From Holophagales bacterium UBA2201 (GTDB lineage: Bacteria; Acidobacteriota; Thermoanaerobaculia; UBA2201): a stretch of 32,826 nt of DNA. The position numbers were made by a program, and so were the translations under genes. Below are positions 13,960-22,729 of the stretch, in pieces (within the stretch, counting starts at the first letter, position 1; each line of letters starts with the position of its first letter). The stretch lies in the NCBI GenBank assembly GCA_002327305.1, contig DCUZ01000043.1, positions 40,726 through 73,551 of the forward strand, given 5' to 3'. The notes beneath the pieces were generated by a model. It did no database searches, was not told where the DNA came from, and saw nothing but the letters and a program-made list of their open reading frames with translations.

Positions 13960-16531
13960 GGATGTGGGGGGCGAGCAGCTGGAGGGCGGCGCCGATGTCC
14001 CGGTCGCTGTCGGTCCACCCCTCCTTGGGGGTGAGGAAGGAGCGCCATATCTTTTTCAATTTGGGGGGCAGGGTCCGCTCCATCAGGGCGGGGCGGAGGG
14101 AGAACCGGCCCCCCTCCCGGGAGAATGAGATGACCGGATCGGTGGGGCGCTGGCGGACCCGGAGGGCCCTCCGCTGGGGAGGGGTGACGAAATCGGTGAC
14201 GAAAACGGCCTCCTCCAGTTCCCGCAGGAAGGCGATGAAGGAGTGGAACGGGGCGAGGGCCGCCGGCATGGCGGTGGTGGCGGGATCCACCACCGTCTGC
14301 CGAAGGATCCGGCCTTCGAAGGGGTGGGGCCCGGCCTTGAAGCCCGAGACGTTGAGGCTCAGGCGGGATTCGCCCCCCAGAGGTTCGATCTGGATGAGGT
14401 AGTGGCGGTGGGGGATGAACTGGTGCTCCCAGCGGTCCTCGGCGGCGGTCGGCGGGGAGGAGGGAAGGGCCAGCCCGGCGAGGTGCTCCTCGAAGGCCCG
14501 GGCGGGGCCCTCCAGCCCCATCCCCTCCAGGATCTGCAGGAAAAACCGCTCGGAGGGGGTGAGGGCCAGGGCGGCACCCTCGGGCATGAGGCCCTGGGCC
14601 GACAGGACATCCCTGAACGCCGGCGCGATGGCGCCGCGCATGGCCCAGAGCCGTTGCCGCAACTCCTCCTTGCGGCCCGGTGGGAGGAAGTCGCGCCCCA
14701 GGAGCAGGGCCAGGATCTCCGGGGCGTCCATGTCGGGGAGAAAGCTCATTTCCTGGAGGATGCCCTGGGCGAAGGAGTTGTCGCGGTCCTCCTGCGCCAA
14801 GACCGGCAGGACCTCCCGCAGGAGGGGGAGCCCCCCAGCGCGGAAATGCTCCCTCAGGAATTGGTAGAAGTCCCGGTAAGGGGTGGGAAGCTGCAATTCG
14901 AAAAGGCGTTCCTGAAAAAGTTCGAAGGGGAGCGGCTGATCGAAGAGGGGGTCCAGGGCCAGGATCTGGTCCCTCTGGTGGGCGTTCCAGAGCCCCTCGA
15001 AAAGCAGCGTCTGGGGGTCGGCATGGGGAGGAAGGCCGGTGATCTCCGCGGCCCGGAGCCGGTGGCTGAGATAGTCGGCGCACAGCCGGGTGAAGGAGGA
15101 GACGATGAGGGGGGAGAGGCGCTGGTAGTGGAGAAAAGTGGAACCGAACTGCTCCAGCGAACTCTTGAAGTCGTTCCAGAACAGGACCCGCTCGGCCAGA
15201 TGGTTGAGCAGGTTGGTGGCCCGCTCGAGGACCGCGGCGGGCTTGAGGGTGTTGAACGACCCCCGCAGGGACTGGATCTCGGCCTTGATGTCGGCGACGA
15301 CCCGCTCCTCGTAGGAGAGAAAGGGGCGCAAGAGGGCGGTATCGTTGCCCACCTGGGGGAGATGGACCTCGCGGAACTCCCTCAGGACCGGAGGCAGGCT
15401 GGCGTATTCCCCCTCCGGGTCGTCCAGCAGGACCCGCATCTGCTGGACCATGGCCGGAGAGGACTCCAGCAGGGGGAGGACCGTGTCCCTGACGAACCGG
15501 TCGTACCAGGCGGATGACTCCTCCTCGAGGAGGCGGCCGAACACCGGATCGTTGCGGAATTCGTCCATCACCTCCGATACTGAATCCAGCGTCCCGCGGC
15601 GGCGGTATTGGAGGAATACCAGGGCCTTCCGCAGGGCGGCGGCATCCACCGGGGGCAGGTCCTGCGGAGGGGGCAGTCCCTGATGGAAGGCCTCCTGCAG
15701 CCTCTCCACCTCGGCCGGGAGGTCCATCCGGAGCATCTGCGAGGGGAGGTCCCCCTCCAACCATCCTCCCGTGTCGGCGAGGAGTTTGCCCAGGGCGAGG
15801 AGGTGGCCCTTCAGAAGGAGAACCTCCTTGCGCCACAGGAACTGGGCCTTGAGCGCCTGCGCGTCGCCTGGGGCGAGGTGCTGGAACAGGTAGGGGCGGC
15901 GGACATTGAGGGCGCTGGCCGCCATGTAGGCCAGGAGCGAGGCGTTGACCTCGGGGCGGCCCTCGATCTTTTCGAAGTTGGACTCCAAGGCCCCTTCGGC
16001 CCGGGCCAGAAGTTCCTCCACCTCCGCGCACTGGACCGCCAGGTGGACCGCCTCCCATGCGGCCAGGACGATCTGGCTTCCCTCGTCGTGGCCCACCAGG
16101 TCCTCCACCGCACCGAGCATCTCCGCGGGTTCCCGCAGACGGTCGGTCCGTCCCGCATAGTACCGGGCGATCTCCGAGAACCCCTCCGGGAGGCGGGTCT
16201 CCAGGTACCGCAGGACATGGTGCCGCTCCAGGGGCCGGGCCGTCGGCCGCAGGGCCTCCAGTTTCAGGCCGAGTTCCCCGGCGCGGCGCTGGAGGATCCG
16301 CAGGAAGCGCTCGGGCCCGGGGGGACCGGCGAGGACCTCCTCGTACAATTTCACCAGGGCCGCCGGATAGAGGCGGAAAAATTCCCCCGTGGACCGGCCG
16401 GAGGCCATCTCGTCCCGAAGGGCCTGCCGGGAAAGGGTTTCCCTCGCCTGGCGCAGGCGTTCCTGGGTCCGGGCCAGGTGCTCCCGGATGAAGGCGTCCA
16501 CGCGGGGGGCGGGAAGGGCGAGGGTGTCCAT
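13949..16531 (-). CDS. Large hypothetical protein (860 residues)
   Basis: A large, cytosolic-looking, helix-rich protein that I cannot assign to a family. There is no signal peptide, membrane segment or P-loop. Leu/Glu/Arg-rich helices run through most of it (AFIREHLARTQERLRQARETLSR, LKAQFLWRKEVLLLKGHLL, FRLYPAALVKLYEEVL). The C-terminal ~180 residues look more beta-rich (HQFIPHRHYLIQIEPLGGES, LSLNVSGFKAGPHPFEGRIL) and end in SLRPALMERTLPPKLKKIW. Two starts are possible, ATG 16540 and ATG 16531. TACAAT at 16544-16539 overlaps the first, so the second, 7 nt downstream of it, is preferred. It ends 26 nt before the S26 gene on the same strand, so it may be part of the RiPP system, but its family tie is unproven. 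Confidence 0.85.
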   Translation of the reverse strand: MDTLALPAPRVDAFIREHLARTQERLRQARETLSRQALRDEMASGRSTGEFFRLYPAALVKLYEEVLAGPPGPERFLRILQRRAGELGLKLEALRPTARPLERHHVLRYLETRLPEGFSEIARYYAGRTDRLREPAEMLGAVEDLVGHDEGSQIVLAAWEAVHLAVQCAEVEELLARAEGALESNFEKIEGRPEVNASLLAYMAASALNVRRPYLFQHLAPGDAQALKAQFLWRKEVLLLKGHLLALGKLLADTGGWLEGDLPSQMLRMDLPAEVERLQEAFHQGLPPPQDLPPVDAAALRKALVFLQYRRRGTLDSVSEVMDEFRNDPVFGRLLEEESSAWYDRFVRDTVLPLLESSPAMVQQMRVLLDDPEGEYASLPPVLREFREVHLPQVGNDTALLRPFLSYEERVVADIKAEIQSLRGSFNTLKPAAVLERATNLLNHLAERVLFWNDFKSSLEQFGSTFLHYQRLSPLIVSSFTRLCADYLSHRLRAAEITGLPPHADPQTLLFEGLWNAHQRDQILALDPLFDQPLPFELFQERLFELQLPTPYRDFYQFLREHFRAGGLPLLREVLPVLAQEDRDNSFAQGILQEMSFLPDMDAPEILALLLGRDFLPPGRKEELRQRLWAMRGAIAPAFRDVLSAQGLMPEGAALALTPSERFFLQILEGMGLEGPARAFEEHLAGLALPSSPPTAAEDRWEHQFIPHRHYLIQIEPLGGESRLSLNVSGFKAGPHPFEGRILRQTVVDPATTAMPAALAPFHSFIAFLRELEEAVFVTDFVTPPQRRALRVRQRPTDPVISFSREGGRFSLRPALMERTLPPKLKKIWRSFLTPKEGWTDSDRDIGAALQLLAPHILVR

Positions 16532-16538
16532 CACCTCC

Positions 16539-16571
16539 ATTGTAATCCAGGCGGGCCGGATTTGCTATAAT
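16539..16571. promoter_or_regulatory. Divergent -10 elements for the 860-residue protein and the response regulator
   Basis: Minus strand: TACAAT at 16544-16539, 7 nt from the ATG at 16531. Plus strand: TATAAT at 16566-16571, giving a leader of about 22 nt before the ATG at 16600, which contains GGGGTGTG. The two hexamers are 21 bp apart. Confidence 0.6.
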
Positions 16572-16599
16572 ACGCCCGAAATCATTTGCGGGGTGTGTT

Positions 16600-17274
16600 A
16601 TGCACAAGATCCTTCTGGTTGACGACATGCGGCGCTTTCTGGACCTTGAGCGGTCGTTCCTCAAGCGCGCCGAGTGCCGGATCCTGACCGCCTTCACCGG
16701 CCTCGAGGCCATCAAGGTGGCCAAGTTCGAGATCCCCGACATCATCATGCTGGACGTGGAGATGCCCGAGATGAACGGGATCGAGGCCTGCCGCATCCTC
16801 AAGAACGACCCCCAGACCAAACACATTCCCGTCGTCATCTACACCGCGCTGGACAACATCGAGGAGAAGGCCCGCCAGGTGGGGTGCGACGGGTTCCACC
16901 GCAAACCCCTCGACGAGGAGAAGTTCCTCAAGGTCATCCAGGGGTTCGTCCCCCTCAAGGTCCGCAAACACCACCGCGTCCGCCTGGACCGGCCGGTCGT
17001 CATCCGGGACAACGAAAGCGAGCACAAGGGCACCATCGTGGACATTTCGCCGACCGGGCTGTTTTTCAAGAGCGACTTCAGCCCCGTGGTCGGGTCGCTC
17101 CTGGAATTGCTGTTCGCTCTGCCGCTGAGCGGGGAGGAGAAGCGGGTTTCCACCCTGGCCTACTCCGTGCGGCAGGACACCGAAGGGACGGGGTGCGCCT
17201 TCTACGACCTATCCACCGGGGCGGAACTCTACATCCAGGATTTCGTGAAACATCACGTGGGGAAGGATCAGTAA
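16600..17274 (+). CDS. Response regulator with PilZ-like output domain
   Basis: A 224-residue two-domain signalling protein. Residues 1-118 form a receiver domain with acidic D8/D9, phosphoacceptor D52 in IIMLDVEMPEMNG, T82 and K102. Residues 120-215 look like a PilZ domain: RKHHR (R122-x3-R126, the RxxxR box) and DISPTG (D148-x-S150-x-x-G153, the D/NxSxxG box), both needed for cyclic di-GMP binding. The protein therefore probably joins phosphorylation and c-di-GMP inputs; the output is unknown but often concerns motility or surface structures. No histidine kinase lies nearby. It is one of the few genes here with a real untranslated leader. Confidence 0.9.
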   Translation: MHKILLVDDMRRFLDLERSFLKRAECRILTAFTGLEAIKVAKFEIPDIIMLDVEMPEMNGIEACRILKNDPQTKHIPVVIYTALDNIEEKARQVGCDGFHRKPLDEEKFLKVIQGFVPLKVRKHHRVRLDRPVVIRDNESEHKGTIVDISPTGLFFKSDFSPVVGSLLELLFALPLSGEEKRVSTLAYSVRQDTEGTGCAFYDLSTGAELYIQDFVKHHVGKDQ

Positions 17275-17301
17275 GAAAGCCGTTGTATGGTCGGGGTCGG
17301 G

Positions 17302-17332
17302 ATCGGCATTGGAATTCCATTGGAATGCCGAT
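17302..17332. repeat. Inverted repeat after the response regulator
   Basis: ATCGGCATT (17302-17310) and AATGCCGAT (17324-17332) form a 9-bp stem around a 13-nt loop that itself contains GGAATTCC. There is no clear T-run on either strand, so a terminator role between the convergent genes is only possible. The remaining gap DNA to 17503 holds the 7-bp repeat listed next and no gene. Confidence 0.5.
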
Positions 17333-17447
17333 GCTCTTGACCCATCCACCCATGAGCCAACACTATTCAACAGTTGAAGCAATGAGCCGATAATAAGATG
17401 GAGTGTCCGGAATCTCTCTCCGATGCCGAATCGAAAAGCGCGCAGAA

Positions 17448-17500
17448 CCTGAAACCTGAAACTTGGAACCTGAAACCTGAAACCTGGAACCTGAAACTTG
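17448..17500. repeat. 7-bp tandem repeat (CCTGAAA/CCTGGAA)
   Basis: Seven consecutive heptamers (CCTGAAA, CCTGAAA, CTTGGAA, CCTGAAA, CCTGAAA, CCTGGAA, CCTGAAA) plus a partial eighth lie immediately before the stop codon of the convergent glycosyltransferase gene. This is a minisatellite-like tract likely to vary in copy number. Confidence 0.85.
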
Positions 17501-17503
17501 CTT

Positions 17504-18907
17504 TTATTTGTGTCCCTCGACCCGCTCCAGAAGGAACGGGCCGAAGGAGGCGATCCGTTTGAGGGCAAGCCCTTCAGCGGCCTCGCGCGCGCACGGCTGG
17601 GTCGTTTCCCTGAATAGGAACACGGCGTTGCCCCCCCCGGAGGAAACGGCTTCTCGCAGCATCGCGCGGTCCCCCTCCGTCAGCTCCCGGCACCAGTACC
17701 ACCCGGGATGGACCCCCTGGTCCGGGGGGAAAATCTCCACGGATGCGCCGCCCCCCGCTTTCCGCAGGTAGTGCTCCAGCGACAGCGCCCAGGGGCCGGG
17801 GACGAGGATGCGGTCCCCCTCCCCGACCCGGGCCCGCACGCCGTGCGCGATCTCTTCCCAGGGGAGGCCCTGGGGGAGGGTCCTCATCCAGGCGAGCGCC
17901 TGAACGGCGAGGAGGACGGTGAGCGTTCCCATCACGAGGTGGACGATCATCGGCTTGAGGCGGCGGTGCAGAAGGGCGAATCCCGCCAGGGCCAAAAACG
18001 GCCAGGCCATCACTTCGCCCCTGGACGGGAAATAGACGTTCACGAACGCGGCGGAAAGGGCGAACAGGGCGCCCGAGGTCAGAAGGAAGCCCGCCGAGGC
18101 GGTCCTCGCCGCTCCCCGGGCGGCCAGGGCCAGCGCGACCAGCAGGGCCGTCAGGCCCGCGAAGGTCGCCGGCAGAAGAAGGCCGCGTGGGAAGGGAAAC
18201 AGGTCGAAGGCCGGCCCGGCCGGGGCGAAGCCGGCCAGGTAATGGACCACGCGCACCCCCGAGAGGGGGACCTGCATCCAGGCGATGCTGTCGCGCGGCT
18301 GGCCCAGCAGGACGGGGAGGAAGGGGAGCCAGGCCGCCATTCCGAGGAGGGGGGGCCAGAGGAGCCGCCGGTCCCGGAAGAGGAGGGGCGCAGCGAACAG
18401 GAAGGGGAGAAGCAGAATGGAGAGGGAGTGGGTGTACAAGAGCAGGGCCGTCAACGCCGCCAGCCAGGCGGGGTGGCGCCGGGCGGCCATCCCCTCCAGA
18501 AGGGCGGCCGCCAGGAGGAGGACGAGGGCGTAGGCCCGCGCCTCCAAGGCGTAATACAAACTCAGCGGCATCAGGCAGAAGACGGGCGCCACCCAGGGGG
18601 CCACGGGGCTGGGCTCCTCCCGCACCAGGGCCTTCCGCAGGAGCAGGCCCGCCCCGACGACGCAGAGGACCGAGAACAGGCGCATCCATTCCACCCCGTA
18701 TCCGGCCGGGGCGCCCCACAGGTGCATCAGCAGATAGTGGAGGGGCGGCCCCGAATCGTGGCGCAGTTGGTCCACGATGGCCGCGGGGCCGCGGGCGCTG
18801 AGCCAGCGCGTGTAGAGTTCGTCGTGCCAGGGGGGTTTGATAAAGGCCGCCCAGCCGAGAAGGGCCAGCAGGGCCGCGGGGATCGCCAACGCCCCCAGGC
18901 GTCTCAT
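17504..18907 (-). CDS. GT-C family (PMT/ArnT-like) membrane glycosyltransferase
   Basis: A 467-residue integral membrane protein with about ten hydrophobic segments. The first is LGALAIPAALLALLGWAAFI, followed by KPPWHDELYTRWLSARGP; this DE pair in the first extracytoplasmic loop is the catalytic signature of GT-C enzymes using polyprenyl-phosphate sugars. SLYYALEARAYALVLLLAAALLEG and LLYTHSLSILLLPFLFAAPLLF are typical PMT-2 family helices. The C-terminal ~100 residues are soluble (RILVPGPWALSLEHYLRKAGG). It would transfer a sugar onto a lipid, glycan or protein outside the cytoplasmic membrane; the acceptor is unknown. The ATG at 18907 overlaps the stop of the fusion gene (ATGA), so they form an operon. 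Confidence 0.85.
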   Translation of the reverse strand: MRRLGALAIPAALLALLGWAAFIKPPWHDELYTRWLSARGPAAIVDQLRHDSGPPLHYLLMHLWGAPAGYGVEWMRLFSVLCVVGAGLLLRKALVREEPSPVAPWVAPVFCLMPLSLYYALEARAYALVLLLAAALLEGMAARRHPAWLAALTALLLYTHSLSILLLPFLFAAPLLFRDRRLLWPPLLGMAAWLPFLPVLLGQPRDSIAWMQVPLSGVRVVHYLAGFAPAGPAFDLFPFPRGLLLPATFAGLTALLVALALAARGAARTASAGFLLTSGALFALSAAFVNVYFPSRGEVMAWPFLALAGFALLHRRLKPMIVHLVMGTLTVLLAVQALAWMRTLPQGLPWEEIAHGVRARVGEGDRILVPGPWALSLEHYLRKAGGGASVEIFPPDQGVHPGWYWCRELTEGDRAMLREAVSSGGGNAVFLFRETTQPCAREAAEGLALKRIASFGPFLLERVEGHK

Positions 18908-21270
18908 CGCTGGGCCGCCAGGGCGCGGATCTGGACGGCCATATCCTCCCGGTATCCGACGACCTTGTCCCCGATCGCGCCGCGGTCGGCCTCCGGGGCC
19001 CCCAGGACGACGGCGGGATCCTCCCAGAGGGCGTAAAGGTCCCGCAGATTGAGCTCCCAGGTGGAGGCCTTGGCGAAGATGCGGTTGGACTCGTATTCGA
19101 CCGTCGGCCGGTCGTCGGTATGGGGCCGCACCCCGGCGGTCAGCCGCCCGACCCCCTCCGGGCCCAGGACGCAGGCCGCCGCCACGGCGTCCCACTCCGC
19201 CAGGCCGTGGGGCCCCAACTCCGCCCGCAGGCGCGGGTCGAGCAGGGACTCCTTGAGCGTCTCCAGCGCGAAGGGGGCGTCGCTCCCCATCACCACGGTG
19301 AAGGCATTGGCGGGGCGGGGGAACCACCAGACGGTGACCTGGGGGAAGACCTCGGAAAAGGCCCGCAGGATCTCCTTGAAGTTCTTGGGGGTGAGGGAGT
19401 AGAGGGGGAGCCACATGGAGCCGATGCCCCCCGGCTCCAGCCGCCGCCGGACCAGGTCGAAGTAATCGCGCGTGTAGAGAAAGCCGTTTCCCCGGTACTT
19501 GGGATGGATGGAGTCGGAGAGGATGAGGTCGTAGGGACGGGGGAAGGCCAGAACGAAATTGCGGCCGTCGGCAATGGTCACCTCCACCCGCGGGTCGTCC
19601 AGGACCCCGTGGTTGATGTGGGCGAAGTTTTTCCGGGCCTGGAGGGCGATGCCGGGGGAGATCTCGGCCACCCGGATCTCCTCCACCGGATGGAGGGAGA
19701 CGGCGTGGGCGGTGGAGCCGGAGCCGAGACCGATGTGAAGGACCCTGCGGGCGTCGGGTCGGAACGCCAGGGGGAGGTGGCCCTGCAGTTTTTGGATGAG
19801 GAAGTTGTCCGGCGAGGTCCCCGCCACGTTCACGCCGTTGATCTCCAGCGATAACCCCTCCGGGCGGTCCACCACCATCACCACGCCCGTGGCGTCCTCG
19901 TAGGAGTCGAGGATGCGGGTGCCCGGCTCGCGGTACATGCCCGCGCCGGTGAACGGGGCCAGGGGATCCATCCCCGCCAGGAGGACCGCCAGCAGGCCGA
20001 GGGCGCCCGCCCCCGCCCATCGCCACCGGCCCGTCAGAAGGACCATGGCGAGAACGGCGTTGACCGCGGCGAAGGAGAGAAACCCGCGCAGGGTCCCCAG
20101 GAGGGGGGCCGCTGCCAGGCCGGCCGCGGCCGAACCCGCGATGGCCCCCAGGGTGTTGAGCGCGTAGACCCGGCCGGCGGCCGCCCCCGCCTGGGAGGCG
20201 CAGGGGGCCGCCAGGCGGACGCACAGGGGGAACGAAACGCCCATCAGGAGGCACGGGACGAAGAGCAGGGCCGTCACCCCGAGAAAGAGGGAGCCGAACA
20301 CCTGCCACTGGGGGCCGGGCCAGGAGAGGGACCCCAGCCGGATGAGCAGGTCGGGGAAGCGCCCCATCACCAGGACCTGCGCGGCGATGGAGAGGGCCAG
20401 GAGGGTCTCCACCACCCCGAGCCAGAACCGGGGCCGCCGGGACGCGCCGGGGAGGCGCCGGTAGAGGAGGCTCCCGAGGCCGATGCCCGCCAGGATGGAC
20501 GAGAGCATGAGGCCGTAGGCGTAGACGTTGGACCCGATGTGGATGGCGAGGAGGCGCGACCAGAAGACCTCGAAGCCCAGCGAGGTGAATCCCATGGCCG
20601 CGAAGAGGAGAAGCCAGGCGCGCGACGGGGCGGGGCCCCCCTTCGGCTCCTCCCGGCCGGCGGGGAGGGGGCGCCCGAGCAGCAGTCCTCCCACGCCGGC
20701 GATCCCGTTGCAGAGGGCGGCCAGGTGCGCGGTGGCGGCAAACCCCAAGACCGGCACGGCCCAAAAGGTGCTCAGGAGGACCCCCGTGAAAGCCCCCAGG
20801 GTGTTGACGCCGTAGAACAGGGCGGTCCCGCGGCCCACCGTGCGGGCCTCGGCCTCGGCGAACTGGGCCAGCAGCGGAAGGGTGGCCCCCATCAGGGTGG
20901 TGGGGACCAGGAGAACGAGGACGGAAAGGAGGAGGCGCACCGCGTCCATCACGAGGCCCTCGCCGCCGGCGGCGGCATAGGCCGCCACGAAGACGCGGCT
21001 CCCCGCCTCGAAGAGGAACGGCACCGTCAGGGCGGAGGCCCCGATGCCCAATTCCAGGATCCCATACCACGCCACGGGATTGCGCACCCGTCCCACCAGG
21101 CGGCCCGCCAGCCAACTGCCCAGCGATAGCCCTCCCATGAACGCCACCAGGATGGCGGTCACCGACGGGGTGGTGGCGCCGAACAACAGGGTGAGGTGCT
21201 TGAGCCAGACGACCTGGTAGACGAGCGAGGCGAGCCCGGAGAGAAAGAAGAGGAGGAGGAGCGCCGTCAT
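18904..21270 (-). CDS. Polytopic membrane protein fused to a spermidine synthase-like domain
   Basis: A 788-residue fusion. Residues 1 to about 430 contain many membrane helices (MTALLLLFFLSGLASLVYQVVWLKHL, the hallmark start of these fusions; FGATTPSVTAILVAFMGGLSLGSWLAGRL). The C-terminal half is a spermidine synthase/methyltransferase fold: RRVLHIGLGSGSTAHAVSLHP, IRVAEISPGI and YDLILSDSIHPKYRGNGFLYTRDYF. In polyamine synthases the catalytic loop reads DSTDP; here it is DSIHP, so classic aminopropyl transfer is doubtful. The biochemical role of these widespread fusions is not established to my knowledge. The ATG at 21270 lies 10 nt after the lipoprotein stop, with GGAGGGGAG directly before it. 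The frame to 21363 is rejected on that basis. Confidence 0.88.
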   Translation of the reverse strand: MTALLLLFFLSGLASLVYQVVWLKHLTLLFGATTPSVTAILVAFMGGLSLGSWLAGRLVGRVRNPVAWYGILELGIGASALTVPFLFEAGSRVFVAAYAAAGGEGLVMDAVRLLLSVLVLLVPTTLMGATLPLLAQFAEAEARTVGRGTALFYGVNTLGAFTGVLLSTFWAVPVLGFAATAHLAALCNGIAGVGGLLLGRPLPAGREEPKGGPAPSRAWLLLFAAMGFTSLGFEVFWSRLLAIHIGSNVYAYGLMLSSILAGIGLGSLLYRRLPGASRRPRFWLGVVETLLALSIAAQVLVMGRFPDLLIRLGSLSWPGPQWQVFGSLFLGVTALLFVPCLLMGVSFPLCVRLAAPCASQAGAAAGRVYALNTLGAIAGSAAAGLAAAPLLGTLRGFLSFAAVNAVLAMVLLTGRWRWAGAGALGLLAVLLAGMDPLAPFTGAGMYREPGTRILDSYEDATGVVMVVDRPEGLSLEINGVNVAGTSPDNFLIQKLQGHLPLAFRPDARRVLHIGLGSGSTAHAVSLHPVEEIRVAEISPGIALQARKNFAHINHGVLDDPRVEVTIADGRNFVLAFPRPYDLILSDSIHPKYRGNGFLYTRDYFDLVRRRLEPGGIGSMWLPLYSLTPKNFKEILRAFSEVFPQVTVWWFPRPANAFTVVMGSDAPFALETLKESLLDPRLRAELGPHGLAEWDAVAAACVLGPEGVGRLTAGVRPHTDDRPTVEYESNRIFAKASTWELNLRDLYALWEDPAVVLGAPEADRGAIGDKVVGYREDMAVQIRALAAQR

Positions 21271-21280
21271 CTCCCCTCCG

Positions 21281-22675
21281 TCAGCGCGTGGGGAACCGGG
21301 TTTCCAGGGCTTCCCCGCCCGGGAGGGCCAGGCGCACCACCACCGTCCCTGCCGGGGGGCCATTGAGGAGGATGGGTCCGGTCCGGACCGTCTCGTAGGG
21401 GGCCAGGTAGCTTTCGTAGAACCGGATCGAAGCGGCCCTCCCGGGCATCTCTTCCGTCTCCCCGTCCAGGAAGCGGAACCGGGCGAACTCGCCGATCGAG
21501 GCGTCGCCGAGGCGCCCGCGGGGGAGGAACCACTCGATGTAATTGCCGGTGTCGGAGAGGTCGCTGTACAGCCCTGAGGCGTTGGTCAGGGCCAGGACAT
21601 GACCCCGGCCGGAGGGGAGGACCTCCACCACGGGGACGGGGCCGTCCACCACGCCGCTCAGGTAGTCGGCCAGGGTGCCGAACCCGATCACACCCCCTCC
21701 GCCCCCCGGGGTATAGGGCAGAAGGTAGCGTCCCAGGTAGCCGGGCGCCGGACGGCGGGCCCACGCGCCGAAGGCGGCGCGGCGGAACGGATAATTGGCC
21801 AGGGCGACCGTGATCTTGTCCCCGCGCTCCAGGGTGAGGCCGGTCAGGGTCAGGGACCGCCCCATTTCGTAAGCGTACTGGGGGTCCACCAGGGGGGTGT
21901 CCATGATCTGTCCCGCCGCCCTGACGCCGGCGCGGCGGTCCAGGGTCCCGAGTTCGATGCCGCTGACCACGGAAACGCCTCCCGCGGCCCACGTCACCCA
22001 TGAGGTGTTGGCCAAAGAGACCGCCTGATAGTGCGGGAGCGAGGGCTCGGCCGGCTTGTTCTCATGGCTTTGGCCGCGGTAGCCGTCCACGAGGGCCGGG
22101 TCGCCCGAGGGGGGCCAGGCGCACCCCTGGCCGAACACCACCACGAAGTCGAACGCCTCGAAGACCTCCCCCATCTGGGCCGAGACCCAGAACGCGGGGA
22201 CCCCGGCGCCGCAGGCCACTCTCAGGGGCCGCAGCGCCTCCTTGAGGGCGCTCACCCCCTCCACCTTGGCCGGGCAGGCGGCCCCCTCGAAATGGAAGAG
22301 GACCGCCTCGACGCTCGTCTCGGCCCTCTCGGCCGCGAGGATCCACTCCTGAACGGAGGCAAAGAGGCGGCGGCGGTAGGCCTCGTCGGCCAGGAGCGGC
22401 CTCTGGGTCTCCGGGACCACCACTTTGGGGATGATCCCTCCGGTCAGGCGTGCCGGGAGTTCCGGCCGCGCCGGCGCGTCCGCCATCCCCAGGGGGATGG
22501 CAAGGTGCCGGACGCCGGCGGAAGCGAGGGAGTCCTGTTCTCCGGGGGAGAGGAGGGCGGAAGGGCTTCGCAGTTCCACGATATCGCCGGAGAGGGGGGG
22601 AGAAGGCGCCGGCCCGGCCGCGCAGGCCAGCATCAGCCCCAGCAGGGGAAGGAGCCGCTGGAATTGCTTATTCAC
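21281..22675 (-). CDS. Predicted lipoprotein, unknown function (464 residues)
   Basis: From the GTG at 22675 the protein begins MNKQFQRLLPLLGLMLACAAGPAPS, a lipoprotein signal with LMLAC lipobox and Cys18 as the lipidation site. The mature part looks like a TIM-barrel-type or hydrolase-like module (GVRHLAIPLGMADAP, VEAVLFHFEGAACPAKVEGV, FDFVVVFGQGCAWPPSGDPALVDGYRGQ) followed by a beta-rich C-terminus (FARFRFLDGETEE, ASIRFYESYLAPYETVRTGPILLNGPPAGTVVVRL). I cannot name the family. TATAAT lies exactly 6 nt before this GTG, with TTGAAC 18 bp upstream; the longer ORF to 22711 would include the promoter. It heads a three-gene operon with the membrane fusion protein and the GT-C enzyme. Confidence 0.8.
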   Translation of the reverse strand: MNKQFQRLLPLLGLMLACAAGPAPSPPLSGDIVELRSPSALLSPGEQDSLASAGVRHLAIPLGMADAPARPELPARLTGGIIPKVVVPETQRPLLADEAYRRRLFASVQEWILAAERAETSVEAVLFHFEGAACPAKVEGVSALKEALRPLRVACGAGVPAFWVSAQMGEVFEAFDFVVVFGQGCAWPPSGDPALVDGYRGQSHENKPAEPSLPHYQAVSLANTSWVTWAAGGVSVVSGIELGTLDRRAGVRAAGQIMDTPLVDPQYAYEMGRSLTLTGLTLERGDKITVALANYPFRRAAFGAWARRPAPGYLGRYLLPYTPGGGGGVIGFGTLADYLSGVVDGPVPVVEVLPSGRGHVLALTNASGLYSDLSDTGNYIEWFLPRGRLGDASIGEFARFRFLDGETEEMPGRAASIRFYESYLAPYETVRTGPILLNGPPAGTVVVRLALPGGEALETRFPTR

Positions 22676-22681
22676 ACGGCG

Positions 22682-22711
22682 ATTATAACGGAAAGGACGC
22701 CGGAAGTTCAA
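22682..22711 (-). promoter_or_regulatory. Promoter of the lipoprotein/GT-C operon (leaderless geometry)
   Basis: TTGAAC (22711-22706), an 18-bp spacer, TATAAT (22687-22682), then 6 nt to the GTG at 22675. Confidence 0.72.
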
Positions 22712-22729
22712 AGCGGCGCCGGATGGGCC

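Noticed and set aside
13557..16838. Open frames of 800-1200 codons on the minus strand (13557-16838, 17504-21115, 6809-9817, 4465-6558)
   Set aside because: They are GC-driven extensions or antiphase shadows, rich in Pro/Gly/Arg with no family signature, spanning several real genes; only their ends coincide with true proteins.
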